Positions 1 through 8,192 of a stretch of DNA of 36,560 bases are shown one piece after another. The stretch covers positions 1-36,560 of the forward strand of contig JAJJLU010003706.1 of assembly GCA_023807065.1 (NCBI GenBank), read 5' to 3'. Below the pieces are notes generated by a model, which worked only from the letters and a program-made list of their open reading frames with translations, made no database searches and was not told the origin of the DNA. Both the position numbers and the translations under genes were made by a program. This stretch comes from Isotricha intestinalis (Eukaryota; Ciliophora; Litostomatea; Vestibuliferida; Isotrichidae). Each line of letters starts with the position of its first letter. Positions within the stretch are counted from its first letter, which is position 1.

Positions 1-351
1 CTCTATATGATGGTGGGCAACGACGAGCAGACAGCCGAGCGCAAGATGCAGGCCGTCATGGCTATCGAGACACGCATCGCCAAAGCCAGCTACAGCCGCG
101 TGCAGCTGCGCGACATCAACGCCAACTACCACAAGATGAGCTACAACCAACTGGTGACCGACTTCCCGGGCATCGACTGGGGCAATGTCTTCCTGGCATG
201 TGGGTTCCCGGCCTTCGACTATGTCGACGTGGGACAGCCCGAGCCCATCCACGAGGTGGAGAAGATCCTGGCAGAGACATCGCTCGACGACCTGAAAGCC
301 TATGCCGAGATCAAAGTGATCAGCGGAGCCAGCAGCCAGCTGAGCGACGAC
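1..351 (+). pseudogene. M13 (PepO/neprilysin-like) metallopeptidase fragment, bacterial
   Basis: The frame is open from base 1 (Leu-Tyr before the Met at 7), so the gene is cut at its 5' end. The peptides ETRIAKASYSRVQLRD, NYHKMSYNQL, DFPGIDW, VGQPEPIHEVEKI and VISGASSQLSDD match the helical region upstream of the zinc site in Bacteroidales M13 endopeptidases. The HExxH zinc motif lies further downstream in the family and is absent here. After Ser-Asp-Asp the sequence switches to a sigma-factor reading without leaving frame. In its home genome the protein would be a secreted or periplasmic oligopeptidase of about 650-700 residues; only about 115 are present. GC content is far above that of the rest of the window. 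The family call is from memory of conserved peptides, and the exact breakpoint is uncertain by about 10 bp. Confidence 0.7.
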
Positions 352-480
352 TTGGCACAGGACACCTTCGTGAAGGCATACCTGAACATTGCGAAGTTCC
401 GTGGGGCATCGAGCTTCTCCACGTGGCTCTACCGCATTGCATACAATGTGTTCTACGACTACACGCGTTCGCATAAGGTG
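352..480 (+). pseudogene. ECF sigma-70 factor region 2 fragment, bacterial
   Basis: This stretch encodes LAQDTFVKAYLNIAKFRG, SSFSTWLYRIAYNVFYD and YTRSHK. It is the hallmark of sigma-70 region 2 in extracytoplasmic-function sigma factors: the core-polymerase-binding helix with the (D)LxQDTFxKA motif, followed by the WLYRIAxN and YDYxR segment that melts and reads the -10 element. About 43 residues are present out of the usual 160-190. The N-terminus and region 4 are missing. It is fused in frame to an M13 peptidase piece upstream and a thioredoxin piece downstream, a combination I know of in no natural protein. I therefore treat it as part of a chimeric molecule. Both edges are estimated from where the family signature starts and stops. 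Confidence 0.75.
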
Positions 481-885
481 ACAGAGCAGATTGATCAGGC
501 TGTTGCGAAGGCGAAGGCCGAAGGGAAGTTCGTGGTATGTCAGGTAGGCGGTAACTGGTGCCCCTGGTGCCTGCGCTTTGCCGACTTTATCACGAAAGAT
601 GCCGAGATCGCCCGGCTGATTGCCGACAATTTCATCTATATCCATGTGAACTACAACCCGCGGGGCGAAAAAGCCGATCCGGCCAAGGCCAAGCAGGCCG
701 CCAAAATGATGCAGCGTCTCGGCAATCCGGGCCGTTTCGGCTATCCGGTTTTCGTAGTGCTTGACGCCAAAGGCAAGGTGCTCCATACCCAGGATTCCAG
801 TTTCCTGGAAGAAGGCCAGGGCTATGACAAGAAGAAAGTGGTCAGGTTCTTCCAGAACTGGACTCCTAAGGCCGTGGGCAAATAG
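481..885 (+). CDS. Thioredoxin-fold protein, CPWC motif, 5'-truncated, bacterial
   Basis: From about IDQAVAKAKAEGKFVVCQVG onward the protein is a thioredoxin-like domain. A beta strand leads into the redox motif W-C-P-W-C (about 554-568). The cis-Pro region GYPVFVVLDAKGKVL follows, and a C-terminal helix ends at TAG 883-885. CPWC in place of CGPC and the KDAEIARLIADNFIYIHVN context resemble the Bacteroidetes thioredoxin-family (DsbD-gamma/Thioredoxin_7 type) disulfide reductases. The original N-terminus, probably with a signal peptide, is replaced by the sigma-factor piece, so the Met at position 7 is not its real start. The gene at 899 follows after 13 bp, suggesting both came from one bacterial operon fragment. 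Confidence 0.7.
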   Translation, partial: TEQIDQAVAKAKAEGKFVVCQVGGNWCPWCLRFADFITKDAEIARLIADNFIYIHVNYNPRGEKADPAKAKQAAKMMQRLGNPGRFGYPVFVVLDAKGKVLHTQDSSFLEEGQGYDKKKVVRFFQNWTPKAVGK

Positions 886-898
886 CGGAAGGGGGGAT

Positions 899-1336
899 AT
901 GAACCGTTTTCTGCTCTCTTTCTTTTCGCTTTTGCTGATCGCTGCCCCGGCTTGGGGGCAGATGCCCGCTCCGTCCAGGGAGTTCTGCCCAGTCCCTCCG
1001 GTAGACAGTACACTGGTGCGCGGAGAGGCCGCCCGTGACAACCTCTGGCCGGGTTTCGGAACCGGATCACGGCGTCAGGCCGATATGGAATCGGCTTACG
1101 CCTACAGGGCCGCAGATATTATCGGGGTCGCCCTGACGGGGGTGGGACTGGTAGGAGTGGCGGCCACGGCTCTCCAGCGTGGCGTCGGAGTCAATTCTTT
1201 GTTTTCGGGTAAAAGCAATGCGCCCTATTTCATATTCGGAGGCGTTGCGGCAGCCGGCATTGCCACTGTCACTGTTTCACGTATTAAAGCGGTGAGGCAG
1301 GCGCGGGAGTACGACCGAAAATATGCTAGGAGATAA
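899..1336 (+). CDS. Small secreted/membrane protein, bacterial (Bacteroidales-type), unknown function
   Basis: I choose ATG 899 because it follows a purine-rich ribosome-binding stretch (AGCGGAAGGGGGG) and begins a clear signal peptide: Met-Asn-Arg, a hydrophobic core, then APAWGQ. Upstream in-frame Met codons lack both. The 145-residue product has two further hydrophobic segments, around AADIIGVALTGVGLVGVAA and YFIFGGVAAAGIATVTV, separated by a short polar loop. It ends in a basic tail. I do not recognise a family. The last few codons (about 1320-1336) lie at the drop in GC content, so the true C-terminus may differ and the final residues may belong to the eukaryotic side. Its neighbour is the truncated thioredoxin gene 13 bp upstream. 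Confidence 0.5.
   Translation: MNRFLLSFFSLLLIAAPAWGQMPAPSREFCPVPPVDSTLVRGEAARDNLWPGFGTGSRRQADMESAYAYRAADIIGVALTGVGLVGVAATALQRGVGVNSLFSGKSNAPYFIFGGVAAAGIATVTVSRIKAVRQAREYDRKYARR
1318..1335. other. Bacterial/eukaryotic chimera junction
   Basis: Sequence to the left is GC-rich and carries bacterial gene signatures. Sequence to the right is AT-rich and matches the codon use of every gene downstream. The switch occurs within a few bases of GACCGAAAATATGCTAGGAG. No insertion-sequence end, target duplication or telomere-like repeat is visible, so mobile-element insertion is not supported. Confidence 0.7.
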
Positions 1337-1511
1337 AATTAGTCCTCAACAATATGCTGGAATGGTTCATGATTCTCTTGAACATCATAGGAAATTACTA
1401 AAGTATTTTCAAGATCATAATGAAATTGAAAAAGAAAAAATTGTCGTTGACAGAACCGAAATTTTAATTGGTGAATTAACTGAAGTTCTTAAATTAATAC
1501 AAAAGCAATAA
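1323..1511 (+). CDS. 3' fragment of an AT-rich gene, unknown product
   Basis: An open frame of 62 codons ends at TAA 1509-1511. Codon choice (AAA, GAA, TTA, ATT) matches the protist genes downstream, not the bacterial head. The product is helical and charged, with peptides such as YAGMVHDSLEHHRKLLKYF and VVDRTEILIGELTEVLKLI, suggesting an amphipathic or coiled-coil C-terminus. The ATG at 1323 lies exactly at the composition break, so the real gene probably began further left and was cut by the junction. I do not recognise a family. An AT-rich bacterial or phage origin cannot be excluded. Confidence 0.4.
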   Translation: MLGDKISPQQYAGMVHDSLEHHRKLLKYFQDHNEIEKEKIVVDRTEILIGELTEVLKLIQKQ

Positions 1512-1939
1512 TCTTTTAAATAAATTTATTGACTTTTATTTTTTATAAAACATATAATAAACTAACATTCATCAAAGAAAATAAAATAGTTTAATCAATT
1601 ATAAAAGTTAGAATTTTTACTTTTTTTAATTTTATGAATTTATTATATTTTAATAAATATATTTAATATGTTAAGATAATAGAAATTTTGTTTGAATAAC
1701 ATAAAGATTTTATTTGAAATACTAAATAAAACATCTTAATTTATTTAAATAACTTGTTAATTTATTATCATATTTATTCTAAAAACTATGATTAATGACT
1801 ATTTTTATTAAGTAATTAATTCCACTTAAAAAATAAGAATTTTACTTTAAAAAAAATAAAAAAAAATAAGCCAAAAACAAAAAAAAAATAATTGATAAAA
1901 TAATTTAATTTCCCAAAATTGATTAAACTTAAATAAGTT
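1512..1939. other. Intergenic spacer, nothing recognised
   Basis: The spacer is very AT-rich, with runs of A increasing toward the start of the YTH gene. No RNA gene, repeat or coding relic could be supported here. Confidence 0.5.
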
Positions 1940-2737
1940 ATGGACTCAACCAATCAAAATTCAGATTATTCTAAAAAACCAAAAAATTATCACAATTCAA
2001 ATAAAAAAAAACATTACAATCAAAGAAGAAAGAATTTCAATAACAATAAAACTCCTTATTCCAATAAGCAAAAATACATTCCTCAACCTCTTCAATACAT
2101 AAATCCATATTATGCTCAAGAAATGATTTACAGAACAGAAATGTATATATATTCAAAATATAGAAACTTAATAGATTTAAATACTAAAAACCAAGGATTA
2201 TCAGAATCATTAAATTCAAATTCTCAATTTTTTGTAATTAAATCATTTTCAGAAGAAGACGTTCATAAATCAATTAAATATGGTGTTTGGTCTTCTTCCA
2301 AAAATGGAAATATAACTTTAAATAATAGTTATAAATTAACTAAAGAAAAAGGAGGAAATGTTTATTTATTTTTTTCCTGTAATGGAAGTGGAAGATATGT
2401 AGGATTAGCTAAAATGAAAAGTGAAGTTGATGAAAATAAAATATTTGAATATTGGACTCAAGATAATAAATGGACAGGATTATTTGAAGTTGAATGGATT
2501 TTTATTAAAGATGTTCCTTTTAGAGAATTTAAAAATATTATTATTACTATGAAAGATGGAGAAACTAAACCTATTTCTAATGCTAGAGATACTCAAGAAA
2601 TTCCTTTTGATTTTGCTAAAGAAATGATTGAAAAAATTGATAAATTTCAAAATAGTAATACTATACTTGAGCATTTTGAATATTATGATATTAGACAAGA
2701 AAATTATGAAAAAAATATTCAAAAAAAAAAAGAATAA
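1940..2737 (+). CDS. YTH-domain protein (m6A RNA reader)
   Basis: The 265-residue protein has a polar Asn/Lys/Tyr-rich N-terminus (about 1-90) followed by a YTH domain (about 95-250). Landmarks are FFVIKSFSEEDVHKSIKYG, GVWSS, VYLFFSCNGSGRYVGLAKM, YWTQDNKWTG, WIFIKDVPFREF and the C-terminal NARDTQEIPFDFA. Tryptophans in GVWSS, EYWTQ and NKWTG correspond to the aromatic cage that holds N6-methyladenine in YTHDF proteins. An extra residue sits between the last two cage tryptophans relative to animal YTHDF. The DF-like features (IKDVP, RDTQE) favour the YTHDF/ECT branch over YTHDC. By family knowledge it would bind m6A-marked mRNA in the cytoplasm and affect stability or translation. ATG 1940 follows a long A-rich leader, and no intron is needed. 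Confidence 0.92.
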   Translation: MDSTNQNSDYSKKPKNYHNSNKKKHYNQRRKNFNNNKTPYSNKQKYIPQPLQYINPYYAQEMIYRTEMYIYSKYRNLIDLNTKNQGLSESLNSNSQFFVIKSFSEEDVHKSIKYGVWSSSKNGNITLNNSYKLTKEKGGNVYLFFSCNGSGRYVGLAKMKSEVDENKIFEYWTQDNKWTGLFEVEWIFIKDVPFREFKNIIITMKDGETKPISNARDTQEIPFDFAKEMIEKIDKFQNSNTILEHFEYYDIRQENYEKNIQKKKE

Positions 2738-2956
2738 AATGAAAATAAATTTAATGGAATGATTAAGAAATTTAAGAATAATATTTTTGCATTAATTTTA
2801 TTATTTTTTTATTATTTTTTATAAATGCCAAAATTAATATTAGTAAATTTAATAATTTTTTAATTTTTTTTTAAACACATTCATTAAATAATTTATATTT
2901 AATAAAAAAAAAAAAAAACATACATTTTCCAAAAAATAAAAAAATAAAAAAAAAAA

Positions 2957-3550
2957 ATGACAGATGGAGACAACACATCAGAATCAGTATATAAAGTACT
3001 TCTCTTAGGAGATTCAACCGTAGGAAAAACATGTTTTTTAATGCGATACACAGATAACACATTTCAAGAAATTCACATGTCAACAATAGGTTTAGATTAC
3101 CGTTTAAAATCAATGACTTTAAAATCAGGAAAAAATGTAAAAGTTCAAATATGGGATACAGCAGGACAAGATCGTTTTAGAGCAATAACAAAAAATTATT
3201 ACAAAGGAGCACATGGTATAATATTAATATATGATGTTACTAATCAATTATCTTTTGATAATGTTTCTAACTGGATTAATCAAATTAAAGAAGAAGCTTC
3301 TGATAAAGTTACTATATTTTTAGTAGGAAATAAAATTGATGATGTTGAAAATAGGAAAATTCAAACAGAAAGTGGAAAAAATTTAGCAGAAAATTTCCAA
3401 TTACAATTCTATGAAACTTCTGCGAAAACTGGTGAAAATGTTGAAAAAACTTTTCAGGCTTTAGTTGAAAAAATTGATGAAATTTCTTTGATTAATACGA
3501 GAGGAGGGAAATTAACTCCAGTAAATGGAAAGAAAAAAGGATGCTGTTAA
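2957..3550 (+). CDS. Rab-family small GTPase (Rab8/Rab1-like)
   Basis: The 197-residue Ras-superfamily GTPase has every nucleotide-binding motif: P-loop GDSTVGKT, switch I Thr in STIGLDY, switch II WDTAGQDRF, guanine-specificity NKID and ETSAK. It ends with Lys-Lys-Lys-Gly-Cys-Cys, a geranylgeranylated double-cysteine tail immediately followed by TAA. YYKGAHGIILIYDVTNQLSF and the FYETSAKTGENVEKTF helix are typical of the Rab1/8/10/35 group that drives ER-Golgi or exocytic vesicle traffic, but I cannot assign a subfamily. A Rab of a different type lies convergently downstream. The start at 2957 follows a run of A residues, and the switch regions look fully functional. Confidence 0.95.
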   Translation: MTDGDNTSESVYKVLLLGDSTVGKTCFLMRYTDNTFQEIHMSTIGLDYRLKSMTLKSGKNVKVQIWDTAGQDRFRAITKNYYKGAHGIILIYDVTNQLSFDNVSNWINQIKEEASDKVTIFLVGNKIDDVENRKIQTESGKNLAENFQLQFYETSAKTGENVEKTFQALVEKIDEISLINTRGGKLTPVNGKKKGCC

Positions 3551-3902
3551 GAATATTAGAAATTTTTATTTTTGTTTTTTTTAATTTAGATTATTTTTAA
3601 TTTTGGAGATTGTTGATTATCAAAAATAATGTTTTTTAAAAATTTTGCTTTTTTTTTTTGTTTTTTTTTGTTTTTTTTTTTTATTTTTTGTTAATATTTA
3701 AATTATTATTATTTAAAAATAAAAATTATATTTTTTAATTCAAAAGTCTTTTTCTTTTAAAAAATAACTAAAAAAAAAAAAACAAAAATAATAATAAAAT
3801 CAATTGAAAAAATTCTATTATTTTTAATTTAAAATATCCTAACAATTAAATAAAAAAACCATTGAAATAAAGTAAAGAAACCCTAATCAAATTATAATAA
3901 AA
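3551..3902. terminator. Convergent 3' spacer between the two Rab genes
   Basis: This is 352 bp of mainly T- and A-homopolymer tracts between two genes transcribed toward each other. It must hold both polyadenylation regions. No bounded signal or coding relic can be named from sequence alone. Confidence 0.3.
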
Positions 3903-4547
3903 TTACCCACAGCATTTTTTTTTTGTTTTTTTTTCTTCATTTTTCTTAATATAATTTTCTTGATTAATTTTAACACTTTTCGATTCTTTTTTATTAGCAT
4001 CATCTTCTTTATAAAAATCATAATTCGGATCAACAATTTTATTAGCAATAGCTTCGAATAAATCATTAATTCCAATTTGATTTTTCGCAGATGTCATTTT
4101 AAAAATAGCATTTAACTGTTCAGCTAATTTTCTTCCTTCACTTTCTTCAACTTCTTCATTTTCTAATAAATCACTTTTATTAGCAGCAATTCCAATAATA
4201 ATATTTTTAGAAGCTGAAGATTCTTCAATTTGCTTTGCCCAATAATTTGATAATTCTTCAAAAGATTTTTTTCTTGTTATATCATATACTAAAATTGCTG
4301 CTACTGCATCTTTATAAAACATTTTTGTTAAAGAACGAAATTTTTCTTGTCCTGCTGTATCCCATACTACAAATTTTATCGTCTTTCCTGATTTTGTTTC
4401 CACTTCTTTTGATGAAAATGTTGCTCCTGTTGTTGTTTCTTGGTCTTCTAAAAATTCTTCGTTTATAAATTGATTTATTATGCTCGTTTTTCCTACTCCG
4501 GCTTCGCCTAATAATACTACTTTGTATGAACCATCTTCTTCTGACAT
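3903..4547 (-). CDS. Rab-family small GTPase (divergent subfamily)
   Basis: The 214-residue GTPase has P-loop GEAGVGKTS, switch I with TTGATFSSK, switch II WDTAGQEKF, NKSD and TSAKNQIG. The C-terminus is a Lys-rich linker ending Lys-Lys-Lys-Cys-Cys-Gly before TAA. GATFSSKEV with FYKDAVAAILVYDIT recalls the endosomal Rab5/21/22 branch, but the fit is loose and many protists have lineage-specific Rabs of this kind. The tail CCG keeps the tandem cysteines with one residue after them, which is compatible with Rab geranylgeranyl transferase. An insertion after the P-loop helix and an acidic loop (LLENEEVEESEG) distinguish it from the neighbouring Rab. Function is inferred as vesicle identity or fusion; the target organelle is unknown. 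Confidence 0.92.
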   Translation of the reverse strand: MSEEDGSYKVVLLGEAGVGKTSIINQFINEEFLEDQETTTGATFSSKEVETKSGKTIKFVVWDTAGQEKFRSLTKMFYKDAVAAILVYDITRKKSFEELSNYWAKQIEESSASKNIIIGIAANKSDLLENEEVEESEGRKLAEQLNAIFKMTSAKNQIGINDLFEAIANKIVDPNYDFYKEDDANKKESKSVKINQENYIKKNEEKKTKKKCCG

Positions 4548-5305
4548 TTTTTATTTATTAGTTTTTTTTTTTTTTTTTTTTCTATATTTTTTTTTTTTTG
4601 GGTTTTTTATAATTATTTTATTGTTTTTAAATTGGTTTTTTTTCTATTTATTGTATTTTAAAAATTTTTTATTGTTAATGTAAATGTTATTTTTGTTTTT
4701 TTGGAAATTTAAAAGATAATATTTTTTTATTTGATAAGTTTAATTTTGTTTGTTCTTTGTTTAAAGTGAATATCATTTTTCATAAATGAAAATAAAATGA
4801 ATTTAATAATATTATTTTAATATTAAAGAATGTAATTCCTTTTTTTTTCTAAATAATCAAATAATAAGTAAATTATTCATTAAATGTTTAATTAAAATAT
4901 TTATATTTTTAATGAAAGAAGGGAAATTTAAATTTATAATGTATTATAAGAATTATATCATAATAAATGCAAAAGAATTTAAAATATAATTAAAAAAAAT
5001 AATTAATAAAACTTATTCTCAACTCAAAATCAAGAAATTTAAGAAAAAGCAGAATTGAAAAATCTTCAATTCTATTAGTAAATAATAAAATAGGATAATA
5101 AATAATGACTTTTATAATTGAAAAAAAAGAAGATAAAAAAAATTTAAATTTTTAACAGTATAAAAAAACTATAAAACTTAGCATTCATTCAAAAAATATT
5201 TTTAATTAAAGAAATTAAATCATTTATATTATTTAAACAAATAAACAATAATATAATTTAACTAACATTAATTTTTTAAAAAAATTCAAAAAACATAAAA
5301 AAATT
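4548..5305. other. Divergent intergenic spacer
   Basis: This is 758 bp between the divergent Rab and aspartic-protease genes. Long T tracts lie just upstream of the Rab and A-rich sequence lies upstream of the protease ATG. A short open stretch around 5010-5095 is not convincing as coding. Promoters for both genes must lie here, but no motif can be named. Confidence 0.35.
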
Positions 5306-6676
5306 ATGGTTAAATTTTTATTTTTCCTTATAAATATTCTTTACATAATAAAATGTTCTTTAAGAAAAATAAAAGAAAATCCCAAACAGATTCCAAGTAC
5401 AGATATATATATAGAAGATAAAAAAATTTTAATTTTAAACATCCAATATGAAGAAAAAGAAAAATACTATATAACAGCTTTAGGAATAGGAACACCAATT
5501 AATTACTTTCCAGTTCAAATTGATTCAGTAACAACAAAAACTTGGGTTCCTTCATTAGATTGTGAAAATTGTAATTCTCTTTTTAAATATAATTCTTCTA
5601 ATTCAAATACGTCAAAAATTTCTCCTAACTTAAAAAAAGTTTACGATATGGATGGTATTATTGAAGGAAGTGAAACTTATGATAATATTATTTTAGGAGA
5701 AACTATAATTAAAAATTTTAAATTTTTACAAGCTTTAAAAGTCTTTGATAATTATACTGATTATGAAGATGGAAAAATTGGTTTAGGTTATAGTAATGAT
5801 AGTTCTTTTGATTTATTATATTTATTAAGAGAACAAGGTATAATTAATAAAAAAATGTTTACTATTAAAGAAATTAATAAAACTCATGGACAAATTATTT
5901 TCGGTGATATTCCTAAAGAAATTAAATTAAAAGAATTTCCTATTTTTAATATTTCTAATATTACTGATAAAGAAAAATACGAAGAAATTTTTCAAGAAGC
6001 TTGGATTATTAAATTAGGTTTTATTATTATTGGTACTAATTATACTAATAATTCTATTGAGAAAGTATTTGAAAATTCAATTCAAGTTGATTCTTATGTT
6101 TCTTTTGATACTTCTTCTCAATTTATTGATGCTCCTTATAATCAATTAAAAAATTTCAAAAAATATTTCTTTAATAAATACTTAAATAATATTTGTAATG
6201 AAAGTGAAATTAATAATATTATAGTATTTACTTGTGATAAATTTAATTATAAAAATAATCCAAATAAGAAATTTATTGATTCTTTAGGTCTTTCATTTTT
6301 ATTTGATGGTTATAGTTTTGATATTCCTTTTAAAAGTTTATTTACTGATATAAATTCTACTTCATTAAGATTTGAAATTAGGTTTAAAAAATTTAAACAA
6401 AATACTTGGATTTTTGGATATCCTTTTATGCATCTTTTTACTATTGTTTTTGATAAAGAAAATGATTTAATTGGTATAATAGGAAATTCATATAATATGA
6501 CAACTGTGTATAAAAATTATCAATATTATAGATTAAAAAAAGTTTTAGGAATAATAGGAATTATTTGTATTTGTATTATTTTCCTTCTTATTTTATTTTC
6601 CATATGTAAATGTCTTAGAAGAAATAATAATATTGAAAAAATGCCATTAGTTAATAATGAAGTAATTCCTAATTAA
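5306..6676 (+). CDS. Pepsin-like (A1) aspartic protease homologue, membrane-anchored
   Basis: The 456-residue protein has a signal peptide (about 1-18), a bilobal A1 fold, one C-terminal transmembrane helix (about 412-434) and a 22-residue basic/polar tail. It would therefore sit as a type I membrane protein, as yapsins and BACE do. The N-lobe has YYITALGIGTP and the first active-site region reads D73-S-V-T-T-K-T-WVPS, aligning to the family D-T-G-S-S-x-x-WVPS. The flap Tyr is at about 113, and the second site is D268-T-S-S with IDAP after it. Both catalytic aspartates are present, but the near-invariant Gly after the first Asp-Thr is Val, and Thr is Ser. Activity is therefore uncertain. Several N-x-T/S sites suggest glycosylation. 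The start is clear and no intron is needed. Confidence 0.88.
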   Translation: MVKFLFFLINILYIIKCSLRKIKENPKQIPSTDIYIEDKKILILNIQYEEKEKYYITALGIGTPINYFPVQIDSVTTKTWVPSLDCENCNSLFKYNSSNSNTSKISPNLKKVYDMDGIIEGSETYDNIILGETIIKNFKFLQALKVFDNYTDYEDGKIGLGYSNDSSFDLLYLLREQGIINKKMFTIKEINKTHGQIIFGDIPKEIKLKEFPIFNISNITDKEKYEEIFQEAWIIKLGFIIIGTNYTNNSIEKVFENSIQVDSYVSFDTSSQFIDAPYNQLKNFKKYFFNKYLNNICNESEINNIIVFTCDKFNYKNNPNKKFIDSLGLSFLFDGYSFDIPFKSLFTDINSTSLRFEIRFKKFKQNTWIFGYPFMHLFTIVFDKENDLIGIIGNSYNMTTVYKNYQYYRLKKVLGIIGIICICIIFLLILFSICKCLRRNNNIEKMPLVNNEVIPN

Positions 6677-6768
6677 AAATATAAGAATTAATTATATTAA
6701 TTATTTAATAATTTTTTTAAGAAAAATTCATCATAATAATTCTTTTAAATAATTAATATATTTAAATA

Positions 6769-7470
6769 ATGGGAATAGAATTATGGCTTTTTGAAGGAGG
6801 TTACCTTTTTCAACATATTGCAACTTTTTTTCAAATTTTAAAAATGATTAAAAGACAAAATAGTGAATGTGTTTCTTTAGAAACAAATATATTATTTTTA
6901 ATAGGTGCTTTAAGTAGAATAGGATGGATGTGGGATTCAATGTTAAAAACATTTACCTTAGCATATTTAGAAATATTTTTAGCAATAGGAACTTTAAGTT
7001 ATGCAATTTATTTATATCAAATTAATAAAGTTAGAAATTATTATTCTAATGTTATTAATTTACCAATTTTTTTAAAATTATATGTTTTAATTCCTATAAT
7101 TATTATATTAAGTTTTTTATTTAATCCAGGTGATAATTGGTTTTCAAGTCAATTTTTTGTTGCTTTTGGAATTTTTTCTGAAGCTTTAGGTTTAATTCCT
7201 CAATTATATATTATTAAGAAAAGTAAAGAAGCAGGAGATTTATCTGAATTGTATATTGTTTTTTTAGGGATTGCGAGATTTTTTAGATTACTTTTTTGGA
7301 TTTATTCTTATTTAGATGGAAATAATTTTACTTCTTTAATGATTGCTGATGTTATTCATACTCTTGCTCTTTCTAATTTTATTTATAATGTAATTAAAAA
7401 TTGGAGTGGGAATGGTTTACCTACTACATTTTACAGTTTAAAGAGTAATTATCCTAAAAAAATGTTTTAA
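6769..7470 (+). CDS. KDEL-receptor/PQ-loop-like multi-pass membrane protein
   Basis: The 233-residue protein has about seven hydrophobic helices. The segment EALGLIPQLYIIKKSKEAGD, followed by LGIARFFRLLFWIYSYL, resembles the ERD2 signature (x-x-LPQL-x-x-x-x-x-x-x-EA, then a helix with R-x-L-Y-x-x-x-W). ERD2 proteins retrieve HDEL/KDEL-bearing ER residents from the Golgi, and the wider PQ-loop superfamily includes SWEET and cystinosin transporters. The N-terminus (GGYLFQHIATFFQILKMIKR) also fits the first ERD2 helix. Several canonical ERD2 positions are different, so it may be a KDEL-receptor-related protein of unknown ligand. It lies 92 bp downstream of the protease on the same strand, but co-transcription is not implied. 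Confidence 0.72.
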   Translation: MGIELWLFEGGYLFQHIATFFQILKMIKRQNSECVSLETNILFLIGALSRIGWMWDSMLKTFTLAYLEIFLAIGTLSYAIYLYQINKVRNYYSNVINLPIFLKLYVLIPIIIILSFLFNPGDNWFSSQFFVAFGIFSEALGLIPQLYIIKKSKEAGDLSELYIVFLGIARFFRLLFWIYSYLDGNNFTSLMIADVIHTLALSNFIYNVIKNWSGNGLPTTFYSLKSNYPKKMF

Positions 7471-8192
7471 TATTTTTTAATAGAATTTAAACATGTGTTT
7501 AATATTTAAACAATTGATTAATTAATATTTTTTAAATATTGTATTAATATATAGTTTATTTATTTATTTTTTTAATTAAATATTAATTATTATTATTTTG
7601 AATTATTGGTTTTTTCAAATTATTATATTTTTTTATATTATTTTATGGTTTTTAATTCCATATTTAAATTAATGAAGAGATTATCCATTTAGATATTGTA
7701 TTTTTAATTAAATATTTATAAATTGTTTTGATAATCGCGTTTTGAATAATTTAAATTTCTGAATTTGTGAATATTATTCATTAACAAAAAATTTTTTTAA
7801 ATTAAATTTAGTATTTTATTCTAATTGCAAAAGATAATTTTCTAATTTTCCTCATTATCATTTAAATTTAAATTAATTGAAAATTTTGTTTATGAAAATT
7901 ATTAAAATAAATTGAAAATATTTTTTAAATTATCCTAAAAATGAACTTCATTTTTAATACATCTACAATTAAATCATTCCTAATTTTATTAATGAATATA
8001 AAAAAATTTAAAACATTAAATTAAATATGAAATTTCAGAGAACTTCTTTTCTAGTGATAATTTTTCTTTAAATTCATAATTCAAAACTCTTTTTTTATAA
8101 TCTAATATTTTCATATAATATAATTAATAAATAATTATATAATAAATAACTCTATTTATTAAATTTATTTTTACTCATTTTATTACATTTTA
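7471..8192. other. Convergent intergenic spacer, possible decayed coding sequence
   Basis: This is 722 bp between two convergent genes. It is mostly A/T tracts. A 32-codon minus-strand frame (8016-8114) and a few short Asn/Lys-rich stretches on the minus strand around 7680-7880 could be relics of a gene, but their composition is not distinguishable from chance at this AT content. Confidence 0.3.
8016..8114 (-). CDS. Possible small ORF, 32 aa, unknown
   Basis: ATG 8114 to TAA 8016 encodes a 32-residue peptide starting MKILDYKKRVLNYEFKEKLS. It is charged and helical, unlike the Ile/Asn/Phe-rich translations of pure spacer, and its codons resemble those of nearby genes. It has no recognisable motif. 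It could be a real small protein, the 5' end of a decayed gene, or chance. Confidence 0.2.
   Translation of the reverse strand: MKILDYKKRVLNYEFKEKLSLEKKFSEISYLI

Noticed and set aside
899..1335. Mobile-element or transfer boundary at the GC shift
   Set aside because: No terminal inverted repeat, transposase, integrase or target duplication is visible. A chimeric join explains it with fewer assumptions.
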